In this document: piece by piece, positions 12,237-25,955 of the stretch
How positions within the stretch are numbered: position 1 is the first letter of the stretch
Layout: each line of letters starts with the position of its first letter
Source: Owenia fusiformis
Lineage: Eukaryota > Annelida > Polychaeta > Sabellida > Oweniidae
Length of the DNA stretch: 64,000 nucleotides
Direction: 5' to 3'
NCBI GenBank assembly: GCA_903813345.2
Contig: CAIIXF020000009.1
Location: 18,689,759-18,753,758 of the forward strand
Notes under the pieces: model-generated
Database searches by the model: none
What the model was told of the DNA's origin: nothing
What the model saw: the letters and a program-made list of their open reading frames with translations, nothing else
Translations under genes and position numbers: made by a program

Positions 12237-14387
12237 TATATAATCAGAATATGTATAACCAGAAACCCATTTGAATGCCCAAAGTGACTGACTAAAATGT
12301 CTGTCTATTTGTGCTATTTAATCCTGTGATGTTTTACTCATCTGTAAATCTAAAATGTGTTCATAAATGCAATTGATATTCTCTTAGTTTAATGTATCCA
12401 AGCCTGTTAAAATGTTAAAGTCAAAAAGCTCACCAATCGAGAACAAGCCTACCCTTTGCATTCGTTTGACTTCACTTCTTAAAAGAGAGCTTTGTCTTCT
12501 GTACTTTAACTAGACTCTGCACGCAGGGTAGAACAAGCCCAGAAGGATGTAACAACGGAAGGGTGTTTCATTTCTCTACATCAAATAATTTGAAGTTCTT
12601 CTGCTTGGACTTACATGTTCTTTCATGATATTTTGAACAAGTCTACATATTGATTTAGTGCTGGATCAGTCGAGTAAAATAATTAAGAAAAACTATCGGA
12701 ATTGAAGCTGGCATTTGTCAATACATTCCCGACAATCAAGTGCTGAGCAAAGCACTTTATCAACGGACATTCATTTGTGATTCTTCACACGAAAAGTGCA
12801 GGAAATACTGACTTAGAGTTAAAATATGTTAGGTTATTTTGGGTTTAATTATCTATTATCTGAAATAGTCTTTTATCATTTTAATTGTAAGAAAATACTG
12901 AACATTTCCATTCAGTTACAGTAAATTCCACTGAATTTCTTGATTTTACTTATTTCTTTGTTGTTAACGATAGACTCAAAATTCCTGATTCATTTGACTT
13001 AAGTTCTTAAAAGATACCTTCATTTATACTTTTTGAAATTAAGAGAAACCTCTGAACCAACCTAGCCAACCAGAGCTAGCCGTTGCCAGAAAGACAATTT
13101 TCCATATGTGATCTTTTCATTCGACATCTTTGTTGAAATGAGCATTATTGCTTGGTGTTCTATATATCAAAGAAGGCAACTCATTTATTACAGACACAAT
13201 GGTGACAATACATGCAAGTTTGATCATCTAGTTACTTCTTATCAACCGGCGCCAAATTCTGATTCTGTTAGTTCTGTCATGCACTTTTTCAACTATTGCA
13301 CTCTATTTGATACGAGTTTAGTGGGTAGTGTATTTTTATAATCAGAATTGTCACATATAAAATTTGACTTTTTTGTTGATTTTCTATTTTTCATTTTTTG
13401 CTGTCTGTTCTGACTGACTACATTGTTGTAATCAAAATATTTAGCCGATATTATATATTGTACTAGGCAAGCTACGAGTTCAGTCTTCAAAAAATAAAAT
13501 AAAAATCTAATTGAAGAGACTCCCAAACATCTTTATGACTATTTCCAAAGCAAGATATCTTATGTTTTGCAAATTGCACATCATATGTTTAGAAAATTTT
13601 TAATTTTCCAAGAAAAGGTTATGGTTTTAAATTGAATTGCCATTTGCAGGGACTATGGGATATGATGACATCACAAATTTGAACAACTGCTCCGAGGAAC
13701 CAAATCTTTGATTTATGGGTTTGTGCAAAAGTATAATTAACTATAGAACTCAAGCATAAGAAGTAGTAGGTTTGATCTGAAAACATCTTAAATAAAAAGG
13801 AACATGTTACATCAGTTGGGTGTTCTAACTTAGAATTGATGGAGATCATAGAATATCCCATACATAAAATAAAACATTCATTTTCATTTTTTCCACAAAT
13901 GTATCTGTATCTAAAATATGGATTCTGTTTTTGGTTTTGAATGTGTTTGTTACATATTGTTAGCCTTATGACAATTACTCTGTTATTGTATTTTTATTAA
14001 TTCACTCGTTTCTCAATTTTGTCTAAAACAGTTTTGAATTTTAAACCTTATTCAAGGGTCTTCTGTAAAGAAGAATCAAGCTGCCATTGCAATTAGACTT
14101 GATCCAATGACCTTTGAGCTGACAGACTCTTCACAAAGGAGCAACCCATGATTATAATTGCAATCATTTACTGTTGCACTTTAATCATATCTTCAATAAT
14201 CCCGATTCTGACACTATAATGCAATGTTCTTTCATCATATCACACGCTATCAGAACTGTTATACGTTATATATAGGTGATTATTAAAAGACAATTCCCGC
14301 TCAAAAAATGCCAGTTTACTCATGTATATTTTACTTAATTTCTGTTTTAATATTTGATTGAACATCATGATTTTCTGGCATACATAT
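12237..14387. other. AT-rich non-coding stretch
   Basis: No gene or repeat is supported. The open frames at 13108-13341, 13293-13526 and 13619-13861 overlap each other on opposite strands and show no domain. A frame at about 14060-14149 is unusually G/C-balanced for the area but has no recognisable similarity. Confidence 0.5.
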
Positions 14388-14570
14388 ATATTGTAAAACC
14401 TGTGTACAGTGACACCTATGGAGCCACAGAGAGGGTAATCTATACAGAAGTCTGGCAGCCTTTCCAGAATTTCAGCATAAGTACTAACTTTTCATTCTTT
14501 TTTAGTATATGTTAACATGTTCTCCTTGATACAGAGAGGGGGATTATATTTACCTGAGGGGTGTCAGAGT
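14388..14570. mobile_element. Degenerate copy of the CAGTAAAACCTG MITE
   Basis: It contains TTGTAAAACCTGTGTACAGT, followed by an ACAGAGAGGGTAAT segment and CAGAAGTCTGG. The same two motifs occur in the interior of the full copy at 24588-24764. A second ACAGAGAGGG block follows at about 14534. The right terminal repeat is not recognisable, so the copy is truncated or scrambled. Confidence 0.6.
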
Positions 14571-17500
14571 AGATTTCTTAGAAGAACTTAGTAAGCTTAT
14601 AAGGTGATGGTGAAAATCTTAATGTGACAGGGAGTAGATCGAATGCAATGTTATTTATTTTCTAGTAAATGATCCATGTTCAATGGACTTTCCTTCATAA
14701 TTGAACATTTTAATAAGGCTTTTGTTCAGAAAATTATTGTTGAAAGCAAGTTGTAATGGTTGCCCTATTGTTCTTCCCTATTTCAAAATATTTCTACCCT
14801 GATCGTATGAGCTAGTACACTACTCTCTGTGTATTATTAACATTTTTACAGTATTGCATTCACAGCCAGTCAAAGAGCACTCTAAAACCATCACAATAGC
14901 CATCCTTGCTTTGTCTTGGTCTTTTGCAAATGACAGTTTAGTCATTTCCTCTTGTAAACCAGAATGCCCAGAAATATATTTGCTCATACAAATTGTGGCT
15001 GAGCAATGGCAACTCTGATTGGCACCTGGATAAGTTCAGAAAGTCTGTGATATAAAGAGTTATATAATTAAATCAAGGATGCTCATATAAAGGGTATTAC
15101 CTAAAGACTAGAATGAATGCAGAGATAGAGGGTATATTGTACTTTTAGACAATTGCCATATAGCACAAGGATGTAGAAAAGATTTCTATGTTTTCCAAGG
15201 CATTTTAAATGTCGTACAAAATGATTTATATTTCTGCTAGAAACTTAAATTAATCGATATATCTCCAGACATTTTGCAGGTTATCTATACCATAAAACTT
15301 GTGAAGCCAGACACCTTATTTTTCAACTACTCATATGGCCTTTATGGTAATTGATAATCAGATCCCTGTCTAACCTTTCAAGGCCCTCTCTGAGATGTCA
15401 AGGCCCTCTGAGGTGTCAATGGCCTTTTCGTGCAGTTATGTCTGAATTGTCAGTGTCTTGTCTAGGCTCTCAAGATGGCATCATACCTAATCAAGGGCTC
15501 AGCTGATGCAGATATATAAATAAAGAATATATCTGATTTACTGCAGGTGTAGTGATTTTATAGCTTTACAAACAGTTTTATCTTGTGAAATATGATGGTA
15601 TGCATGAGTGAATGCATTTAATTGCTTCACATTGTGACTTTTACGATATTGTATTGTGATAAATTTCGACTGTTTGAACCCCTCCCATTAATTAATACAC
15701 TGTTAAAGGTAAATGTCTTTTTTCTAAATAAACTCTTATATATAGTGCAATTGAGGAAATAAATGGTGCATTTCAAAGAGCAGTCATGATTTATCACAAA
15801 AGGGGAAAGATACTGAATATTGGATAATAACTTTTGTTTAAGTTGTAGTAAGTTAAATCAGAGACATGTCATCTGTAATTTTGATGAATAGAATCAGTTG
15901 TCTTTTATCGTTCTGTACCATATTAAACCATTGTGAAATAATCACTTATCACTAATCATAATGTACAATAATTTAGAGCGTTCAATAAATTATTTATTGC
16001 AATTCTTTAGGTTCCAATTTTCATTTTGTAAATGATCTATTGTTCCTACATGGCATGCTCGTCGCACTTTCAATTTCTGATTGAAATTGCTGAGATATTC
16101 AATGATGTACTCTATGCTGATTAGTGAAAAACGATAGTGCTATTAGAAAAATCAGTCATCCCATTAATCGCCACCTCCACTTATTCTTCCTTTTAACCTT
16201 GTGTGATCTCGTTGAGTAATTGAGACAATATGTTCATAATGCGAGAACATCATCAGAAAAGTGCAACTCTGTCATAGGATATTATAAAAGGTATAAGGGC
16301 TCCTTTGTGTGAATGACATCACAACGGTCACATTTTTAAATGCAATATGGAGAAAGATGGGTGGAATTAGCAAGAAAAAAAGTGAATCAATATAGAGTTC
16401 AGATTCTAAATTATATAGAGCTGCAAATCATCTATTTGGTATATTCACATTTTTGAAAGATATTAATCATGAGAGAATGAGCAGATGCTTTCAATGTGAC
16501 TGACAAGGATTGGCCTCATAATATAACTTACCTGTAGGAATGAATAGGTGATTAATGTTAATCAGATCATTCAGGTAGATATTCCTGGTAGACATTACCA
16601 ATTAGCTGAAGCATGAAATGATCTTGAACTATTCACACTTATATTATATATTTTCAACTATTCATACTTATATTGCAGATCCAGTCACATCTACATTTCA
16701 TCTTCATCTCTCACTTATAATTCTATATAATTTAGACTTTTGACATCACACCTGTTTACTTCATTACCTGCTTCTTCAATTGTTTTCATTCTAAGTTTGA
16801 ACACGTAATCTTAGCAATTTTTTTCTTTTGAGCTTGCTCCAATGCTATTCCATCTTCTGTATAAATCAAGCAGTTTCAATATATTGAACCGAGAAAGGCG
16901 AGAAAGAAATATTATTATTGTTCTATGAATTATTTAAATGACTATTTGAAAAAAACAAAAAGATGCGTAGATTATGAAATGATCTGATATTTCTATTTTT
17001 TGTTTACCCGATCATATCACATCAACTAATACCCAAATCTTCACCCTTAGGAAGGTTACCCTTGGTTAATCATCAAGATGGAAACTACCCTCTGACTTGG
17101 TTTAATTATTTTACAGCTTTTCATTCAGCCAATCAGAGTGCACCAGAGAAGAACACTAGTATCATGTAGCTTGTACCCAAGAATTAAAATACTATGATTG
17201 ACTTGATGAGTTTGGGGCTTTATCAGTAATTTAAGAGTGGGATGAAGTTTATTACTCTTGTAAAGGGTTAAGAAGGTGAACACCTTGACTTTGTTTTGTT
17301 CTGAACTTTTAAAATTGGGTTGATGATGTTCTTTTAGGCAGGTATAAAGTGTACTCTCTGGGGTATGGCATTTACTGAAAATGTTGTGACTGTTTTTTAG
17401 TTTTTAGAAATGTTGTGATTGTTCCTATCTCTGAAGTATGAAAGCCTTGGAATACCTGGAGTTACAACTGTCAAATATAAATAGGCAATTCACACCTATT

Positions 17501-20500
17501 TACTCCAAAACCTCATCAGCTGGCCCATACTTCCATCAGACTATATGAGACAATTTAATGCTGAGAGGATCTCAATGATCTCAAACGAAGCATTCTTGAC
17601 CTTATATGAGAGTTTCAATGTGAAATGAATATTGCTAATACTATAGACGCAAAATGTAAAGAATTGTCTCATATATATAAAAAATGTAGATGATATTAAA
17701 CCTAATTAAGTATAATGCATAATGTGTAACGAGTATTAACTATATTGATGAAGTCTTCGACTTCGACACCATATCTCCTCCAAGGAATATAGAAATATTC
17801 AGAGAGTTTATATAAAGAGAAACATATAAGGTAAAGACTCATAATAGGATCATATATATTCTTTAGCTATAAATCACCATCTATGTCAATATATTTCCAT
17901 TTGTTAATATATCTATTTTATTCTTGTACGTCATCCCCTGATATTAATTCAACAGAAAGTTGTTGTGGAAAACACCATCTGTGACAGGCATAATTGACTC
18001 ATTTACCTGCAGAGTGTTGCAATGTACTATAAATGTATTTTTTAATGATTTCAGACAAAGGTCTTTTCTGTTAATCGCTATTGAGACAGTTTTATGATGT
18101 TATGTATCATTGTGGAAATTGCAAGTAAGACGTACATATATCTGTTTACATATATGAAAAGATTCATGGGGTCCTTAAGTCATTTTATTAAGACAACATT
18201 TTAAGGTGATCCTAGTGTGGCAAAATTTTAAGATGATACTAGAGTGGAGAAATTTTAAGATAGGTATAGTAGACAAATTTTGGTTTGTAAACTAACATGA
18301 TACAATAAGTCATGGTTTATTCTGACAAGTTGTGACGAATCTGAATTTTGACAAAACAGTCCATAACAAGAGATAAAAATATAAAACAAATAAGGTTTTC
18401 TTTCATATTGAGGTCATCTATATTCTATTATACGTATACATGTATGTGTTGAATCCAATGATGGATTGCATTATGGGATATATTCTCAGCTGATGTAGAG
18501 GAACGTTTCTATGATCTTGAAATTATTTGTATTACTGAATTTATAGATTATGGTATGGATTTTTCTGATTAATAAATCATAAGGAATACTTTGTCAACAG
18601 AAACATAAATGCTTCCATATATCAACCATTCTGTCTTTCCCATGAACATTTGTCTCTGATTTTGATATTCTATGATTTGATTGGTCCATTTTGGTCATGT
18701 GACCTGGAATTGTTAGACTATTGGGTCATAGGATGAATGATTCTGTACGTCTGTTGCAACTAAATGTCAAAGTGTTTGACTTTCCCCTGGATTATATGGT
18801 ATAACATATTAAATCATCTGTAAAGGGGAGCATATTTCAGGAGCAAATAATCTTTGCTGCTTATTAGAGTCTCATTATTTTTTAGATTATTTTCCCTGAT
18901 TTATTCATTCAGTGTCTGACATTGTAACACCCTCTTTGGTTCATCAATATGTTGAATAAGCTGAATGTTGCAAGGGTGATGTTTTAGATGTAAAATAGAG
19001 AGAAGAATAATGACTCTCTGACTATAACAGATAATTTCACTACTTTTACCCATGTATGATCATCATGATCTTAAATGCATCTTTTTGGGCTTTTAAGAGA
19101 GTTTAAATGAAATGTGTTCTGATTGGACATAGGCTTCATCACAAAGATTTATCTCTAATTGAAAGTGCACATGATGTTGAGATCTTGCAAAGAGTAATGA
19201 GTAGATGGACAGAATTATTCATTAATTTCTTCATATCTGTTTGGAATTGTTTATTCACATGTAACGTTTACATCGTACATTGCACATATTGCATTCAATG
19301 ATTCAGACATATCCTTAGATTCAATTATAAGACCATATCTACTTGTCTTATTCATTCACTCTCAGTCAGATGACTGAATTGGAAAACTGTCATGGATCAA
19401 AAGGTTTGGCCAATTGAAGATATGAACTCTGTGAACCTTTCGTTCGTTTCGAAACCTGTTAATTATTTTTCTATCGATCTATTATCGAAAGAAGTGTTCA
19501 AGTCAATTAGAGCAAAGGCTGATTGCCATATTAAAAATAATCCGACATGTTAGGAAAACAAGAATGGGGTGATGCTAGATTTGGATTGATTTCGACCTGC
19601 CATGATAGTTTGTACAGTGTACATGGTAAACTAACCCTTTCTAACAAAGCCTCTATTTTCTTAATTTCCACCAATAAACAAAATTACTGATAGCAGTTTC
19701 TCAGCGAAAACAACTGTCATGAAATTAAGGATTTTTATGAGCTAAAGGTTATAACTTTCTTAGAATTAGATTAAGAAAGACTTGCAGTTTTGTTGAGATC
19801 ATGAAAATCATTGAAAAATGCTGCAAGATGTTCTGGGGTTGGACGTGATGATGACAATAGATTCATGTGAGACTATGTACTTCATTGAAAATCCATTGTC
19901 CAATCTTCTAGTTAATACCACTCAAGGTAAAATATCCTGAGAATATGTATAGTTGGAAAACTGATGCAAATGAGAGTGAAAATAGGTGAGTTCGTAATAC
20001 AGAGTAAATGGCTGTGAAGTATCGCGGGTTGTATTGGAAATTACTTGACGCATCTGCCGAATTTGAGGATGACAACACACTGATGTTCTTGCTTGACCTT
20101 GACCTTGACCTTGATGACATTTTGTCCATGAAGCTCATTTGGGTGTTTCATAATGATTGCAACAAAAATAATATGTTCATAACCTTTTCTTGACCATTTC
20201 TATTTGTGGCATCAGTCATTAACACAATTAGTCATTAACAAACCTGATCAATCTGAAAGTATGTAATCTATTTTGAAACAATTGGACAATCAACACTGAT
20301 AAATCAAGGTTACTTAATATTATATTCAGCTTGAAGTTAAAGCATTGCTGACTCAGACTCATGCTAAGCATGACAAAAAGGATATTTAAGTCTCATTTAA
20401 TAATAATTATGCGAATCATTTAATACTTTTCTCATTTGTTCTCATGCTTTTGTTCTGATATTCCTCCATCATAATTATCTCTTGCTTTGCTTTCAGTCCA

Positions 20501-23500
20501 TATTGAGGAACTGGTGCTATTTACTTTTTAATTAAAGGTGACGTCACAGGCTAATATCATAACTCTTGGTATGAACATAAATATCTACACTTGGGCAGAT
20601 GGGAAACATCACAGCATGATTTAAGATGAACATAGGAGTAGAAAAAGGGATGTTTTAAGCATAGGTAGACACTAAAAATGAGTTGGATCATAGTATATAA
20701 ATTAGGTTAGTTTTGCCTTAAAAGCTCTACCATGTAATTTTGGAGTGTCAGAATATGATTACTATAGTAGTAAATGGGATTTAGGTCCATACTCTTTAAC
20801 CTTATTGCTATAGTATCTCCATACATATTGCTTTATATAATATATTAAAAGTGCACTTCATATCATCATGCTGAAATGTGTTGAACATCAAAAACAAAAC
20901 GATTAAAACAATCACACCTAATCTACTAACTCCTTTTTCGCACCCTCTCTATAGATTCATGTCACCTCTTCCGCTATTATATAGGCTCCAGAGATTTATT
21001 TTAAATATAAATCATATGTTCTCAAACTCAAAATGTTTCTATTTCAGATGATGAGAATTTTTAATTATTGTCCAAAATGATGATTTTGTGGCACTCTTTC
21101 TTATATGCATTTGAAAGGGGGTTTAAAGTAAATGCTAGTCCAGAAACAAGAAATATACAGGCAACTCCATGGCTGCAAAAGAGGTATGAGCAACCCTGGT
21201 CTCTTAATCATATATTTACTAGATCCAAAATCAAACAAATTATTATTCTCAGTGAGAGGATCATTACAAACTGTATGATACCAAAACGTAAAGTGTAACA
21301 CTTGACTTATTTTAAATATAAAACAGAGTTAAGAGTAGGAAATGTTGAAAGGAATGAAGTCAAAAGGCATATAATCAATGCACGAAATTGTATAAAAATA
21401 TATGTTGATTGTGATTTGTATGAATCTTAGAATGGAACTGTGTGAAATGAGCAAGACAAGAGAGTGTTTTTAACAGTGGTATGTGCCTGAGTAGTATGTA
21501 TAAGATACAGGTAGCCCTAATTTGAACTCCGGGGTTATGATAAGTTTTTCCTCCAAAATATGTCCACCAGGGGGTCCATCGTAAATAGATTCTAGACTAA
21601 AAATATGTCTTCAATAATAAGATGTAATACCCTGAGTCAATCAGATAGTAAACTTTACTCTAACTAGGAGCAATCAATTAATAGTTTATTGTTAACATTC
21701 AGCAGTCAGGAAATACACAATGTACTACAATGTATAATATAGAAACAAGCTATTTGATACCTAGAGGGCATGTGTTATGGTGTAACAGAAATTAATTATA
21801 CTTATATTTTGACAATAATGTTAATATATTCATATATATAGAGGACTGTCCTGCAACAAGAACAGAATGTGCTTGGTGCAGAAAGTAAGAGGTTATATAT
21901 TATATTTAGAGGGTCAAACACTTCTGTAAAGGGTAATTGAAGAACCATGGATTTAGTAAAATAATTATGGCATGTTAACATGGTAGTTCAAAATATTTAT
22001 CTTCAAATCATTTCATATTTTCCCATTTCCAGTCAATTGGTTCTTAATGTGATTAATGAAAAGTCCTTAGTGTCAGTTCGGGAAACATGTATTATCTTTG
22101 CTATTTTACTCAAAATCAGAATTAGAATGAACCAAATCAGATATTTTATTCATATTCTATGGAAAAATACGGAAGTGTTAGCAGATGGACTTTTTAGTTT
22201 TCACTTATCTGTTATCTTATTCCACATTCCACCTGAAGGGCCATCAAAAATTCTAGGTCAAACTTAAAACTCAAAGCCAACATGATCCCATGACTTTTTG
22301 CATCTTTTTGTAAAAAGATATGATATGATTGGTTGAAATTGGTTCCCATGGTTCATTAGTTACAACAATCCCAAGATTTTTTGTGTGTTTTAAAAAATGT
22401 TCTCAATTTTGATTGGTTGAGCTGTGTACCCAGGGTTCATGAGTTGAGTCCTTTAGAGTGAATATGGTGACTTGCAAATATTATGACTTTTTCCAGACAT
22501 TTAGCTCTGATAAGGGCCCATAAACTAAGTATATTCTATAGAGATATCCCCATGGGTATTAAATAAGTGCTGGTTCTGTAGGTTTATTGTGATGAACTGT
22601 GAAAAATGAGCTGATTATGAGCCATTGGTGAGTACTGACCAGATACCTATTTCCTATAAGATAAGTGAAACTTGTGTCCCCACCTCCCCAGGGTGGAAAG
22701 TGGATTGATTAATGGGAGCAAGCACAAGTTCATCTTGATAGACCATTGCATCCCTTGTCACAAGACAGAGATATGTGATGGGTATTGAAATAGGCATCTC
22801 CATTATGTTATAGTAAGTGATATGCCATTCATCATACCTCTTATGCTATATACTACTAGAGACAACTTTTAAACCATTTTGCCTTCAATTGTCTGGCTAT
22901 AATTATGCATGTATAAAACATTTCTGGTGTTTTCTCCTGTCAACATAGGATGCTGTTTCATTATATCTAAAATGTTTTGTGATAATGTCCTTATTACATC
23001 AAGGGAATAATTAAAAGATTAGAATACATATAAATTATTTGATATCTGGACTTTAAATGTCATTTTCATGTTTATTCCACTCTATTTCTCTTTTAGAAAT
23101 GAAATGTAGATAAACTACACATGCTTTATAAACAGGTGTTGGTAACACTTCCCCCTTTTAAGAACATGTTATCGTTCATGAATCAGAAACTGAAGATGAT
23201 TTTAAACCCATTGATTTCTACGACAAAACATTCTCAGAACATCATAAGATCAAAGTTTTATTAAGCATAAACAATATATAAGTTAGACAATGATTTTGCA
23301 AAATGATTGTATAAGGAATTTTATCATTCCCCACTGCTGAGGCTAGTTAGGAGGTCATGCAAATGCATAGAGTATTTGATTTCTTGAAGTACACAGAACA
23401 GCATTTTCCTTTAACTATGGTTAACCAATGCCTAAGAATGATCCAATATTTAATAAATGTATTTGGTCGATGAACTTATTGTTGAGTCAATACGCTGTAA

Positions 23501-24200
23501 TAATGCACAGGAAGTAAAAATATCTGAGATGGATCCTGCTTCATTGATATATTATAATATCATCCATAAATATACATTGGATCTATATCATTGGCAATTT
23601 GTAAAAATGTAACCGATTGATTTTTAGAAATAAATATGAAGTATGTAAAAAAAAAATACATTGGATCTTCTCTGAATTCCCATTAGCTATGCACAATACC
23701 CTCTGGTCTTAACCATCTCAAATGCATTTATGATTCGTTATGGGAGTCTCGATGGGAAATTAATGTTAGTTACTCATAGGCATATGTAAGAATTGATTTA
23801 ATAGAAACTATTTTCATGTATTAAGTTATGAAAATGGCAAGTCATTCCTGCTGAGGCCTCATAACACACATGACTATAACTTTCAAATTCAAGGTATGAA
23901 GTTTTCACTGAAATCAAATTGTTAAGAGTAAGTATGATGACATCAGTGCAAATCAGGAAAATACTAATGTTCCTAATGAACTCTGACATGATGGAATCTT
24001 ACTCAATCTACAAATGTTTTCAAATATTTGATCTTGTTTTCTTGGTAGCCTGGTAATAGCAATTAATGTGAAAAGTATAATGATCGGACAAGTTGAAACA
24101 ATTCAACAACTAACCACTTAACAGTTCTTCAATAACAAGAGGCTGTCTGACGTCATTTGCAAAATACGAGTACTGTCAATATATTCTTCATTTATTAGCG
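14571..24200. other. Long AT-rich non-coding stretch
   Basis: This is 9.6 kb without a supported gene. It has a CTATATAATTTAGA motif at 16723-16736, a small CCCTCTGAGRTGTCAA duplication at about 15380-15420, and three tandem TGACCT half-sites at 20094-20114. The open frames at 19107-19301, 20008-20193, 21068-21298 and 21980-22267 show no domain. Confidence 0.5.
20094..20114. promoter_or_regulatory. Three tandem TGACCT nuclear-receptor half-sites
   Basis: TGACCT is repeated three times at 6-base spacing with no spacer, and the flanks continue the periodicity. The complement reads AAGGTCA, the extended half-site bound by orphan receptors such as ERR and SF-1. It may equally be a short simple repeat. 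No promoter is evident next to it. Confidence 0.3.
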
Positions 24201-24234
24201 TACAGTAAGACCTGTATCTGTGAACACTTCCAGA
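24201..24234 (+). mobile_element. Terminal fragment of the CAGTAAAACCTG MITE
   Basis: TACAGTAAGACCTGTATCTG followed by TGAACACTTCCAG matches the left end and first interior motif of the family. The remainder is absent. It lies about 350 bases before a full copy. Confidence 0.6.
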
Positions 24235-24587
24235 ATTAGTATTTCAAAATATGAACACACTTTTTTTTGTCTTATATTTCGATATGTGATCAGAACTTTT
24301 GACAAGTTTTACCTCTTATTGAATAATTCCCCTTTGGATAAACATTTACTATATCCAATAGAAAAGTGTAAAGTTAAGTTGATTTCAAATCCAAGAATGA
24401 TCTCAATGCTGTTTTGAGGTTTGTGTAAGATGGTTATAAGTTATAATATTTTTTGGGGAATATGGGACTTCCAAAATGAAATTTTTTTTGCAATATGTAT
24501 ATTTGATATGAAATAATGGAACAAGGGATTTTGTAGATAGTATTCAACACTTTTTAATGTGAAAAACTACAATGTCAAAACCATATA

Positions 24588-24764
24588 CAGTAAAACCTGT
24601 ATATGTTGAACATTTTTTGTCTAGAAAAATATTCAGTGTTGGTAGGTGTATTATTACAGAGAGGGTAATTTACACAGAAGTCTGGAGAGTGTGTCCAGAG
24701 GAAGGGTGTCTACTAGAGACAGGTGTTCACTAGAGAGAGGTGTGCATTTAGACAGGTTTTATTG
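24588..24764. mobile_element. Palindromic MITE (CAGTAAAACCTG family), full copy
   Basis: The left end is CAGTAAAACCTG and the right end ACAGGTTTTATTG, each flanked by TA. The 177-bp interior has the family motifs GTGTCTACTAGAGACAGGTG and AGAGGGTAATTTACACAGAA, in the opposite orientation to the copy at 12050-12234. It has no coding capacity. Confidence 0.82.
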
Positions 24765-25201
24765 TACTTCATTCATATAGAGAAGTGGAATAAACTGAAT
24801 ATGTTGAGTGACATTTAACCTTATGGCAAAAATACATAATCTGACCATACAAACAATGCATAACCGGTATATATTATAATCCTATGTTGTTTTAGGAAAG
24901 AACAATCTATGTAAGAATTTATACAATGAAATCAATGTTCATGTTATAAAGCTTGATAAATTGAATCTTTTAATGATTGATATTTTATGACTTTTTGCAA
25001 TGTTTCTATACCTGTGCTGCCTGCTCTTCAAAATGAAAGTCTATTTTCTGATAATCCCTGATAAGTTAGAGTGTTTGTGTATATTTATCTTATTCCTTGA
25101 AAATTGTACTGGTTAATAGTCTTAATTTGCATTATTTTAAACATGGCCATCAGCTTGAATTTTCACTTTCAGTAATCAGGTTGTACCCAGTGATCCGGAC
25201 G

Positions 25202-25417
25202 CTCCTGATCTTTCAACAGGTTGCTAGGCCAGGTGCTAAGGTCTTATCAAAAATTTGCGGAAAAGTTAACGAGCATTTAAATGTTGTGGCATTTTGCAGT
25301 GTTTTTGTCAGATACGATAAGTGTCAGGAATTTAATGTAAATACAATGTTTGTTAGGAGGTTAAATGATGCGTTTAGTAAAATTTCAGTAAATAAGAATA
25401 AGCAGTTTGATGAATAA
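25202..25417 (+). pseudogene. Possible SGNH-hydrolase-like fragment from a mobile element (tentative)
   Basis: A frame open from 25097 to a TAA at 25415-25417 encodes VARPGAKVLSKICGKV. It then gives LNVVAFCSVFVRYDKCQEFN and RRLNDAFSKI, ending NKQFDE. The order (R-PGA, a hydrophobic strand ending V-RYD, N...LN..F, then F-D) resembles the C-terminal half of SGNH-type hydrolase domains found in some animal retroelements. The first catalytic block (GDS) and the GxND block are not visible. It is most likely a decayed fragment, and the assignment rests on pattern memory. Confidence 0.25.
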
Positions 25418-25749
25418 GGCCAACTGGTTCAGACTACTTGAACTCAATAAACAACTTTATCGAAAATCTGCACAATTGATGGAATCACTTGTACACGCAA
25501 TAGTAATAATGATTTTAATCGTATCAGACAAGTAGCTTTCTCAACAGTTAGATTGTTTCCTGTTGTCTATACAATTTCAAATGCATAGCTTGTGTTCTAG
25601 AAACCATGCTTCCTGGATCACTCAGCTTGAAAATTGGGACCTCATGTCTGACATACACTAACTGTATTAAAGATATACGGTAATAGTATAGAGTTTTCTG
25701 TATTATCTTGGCTGAAATTGAACAAAGGCAGTGGCATAGCAAAGATCTA

Positions 25750-25955
25750 AATTTTGGCGAGGCAAATATCATTTGGTGAGGCAACCCTTACCTCAATTTG
25801 GTGAGGCAAATATTATTTGGTGAGGCAAATATTATTTGGTAAGGCAACCCTTACCACAATTTGGTGAGGCAAATATTATTTGGTGAGGCAATATTTACCT
25901 CAATTTGGTGAGGCAACCCTTACCTCAATTTGGTGAGGCAAATTTGAGGCAAAAA
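25750..25955. repeat. Imperfect tandem repeat built on AATTTGGTGAGGCAA
   Basis: About a dozen TTTGGTGAGGCAA cores alternate with two spacers, ATATTA and CCCTTACCTCAA, giving units of about 20-24 bases. The pattern is irregular, as in an old minisatellite. The surrounding DNA is AT-rich and non-coding. Confidence 0.85.

Noticed and set aside
13149-13185. A-W-C-S-I-Y in an open frame as the missing channel N-terminal exon (S-W-C motif)
   Set aside because: The residues around it do not match Cav3, and no ATATCC donor follows in phase.
19309-19317. ATATCCTTA as the U12 donor
   Set aside because: The upstream frame has a stop 15 codons back and encodes nothing like the Cav3 sequence before W-F-E-R. 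The string at 5982 fails for the same reason.
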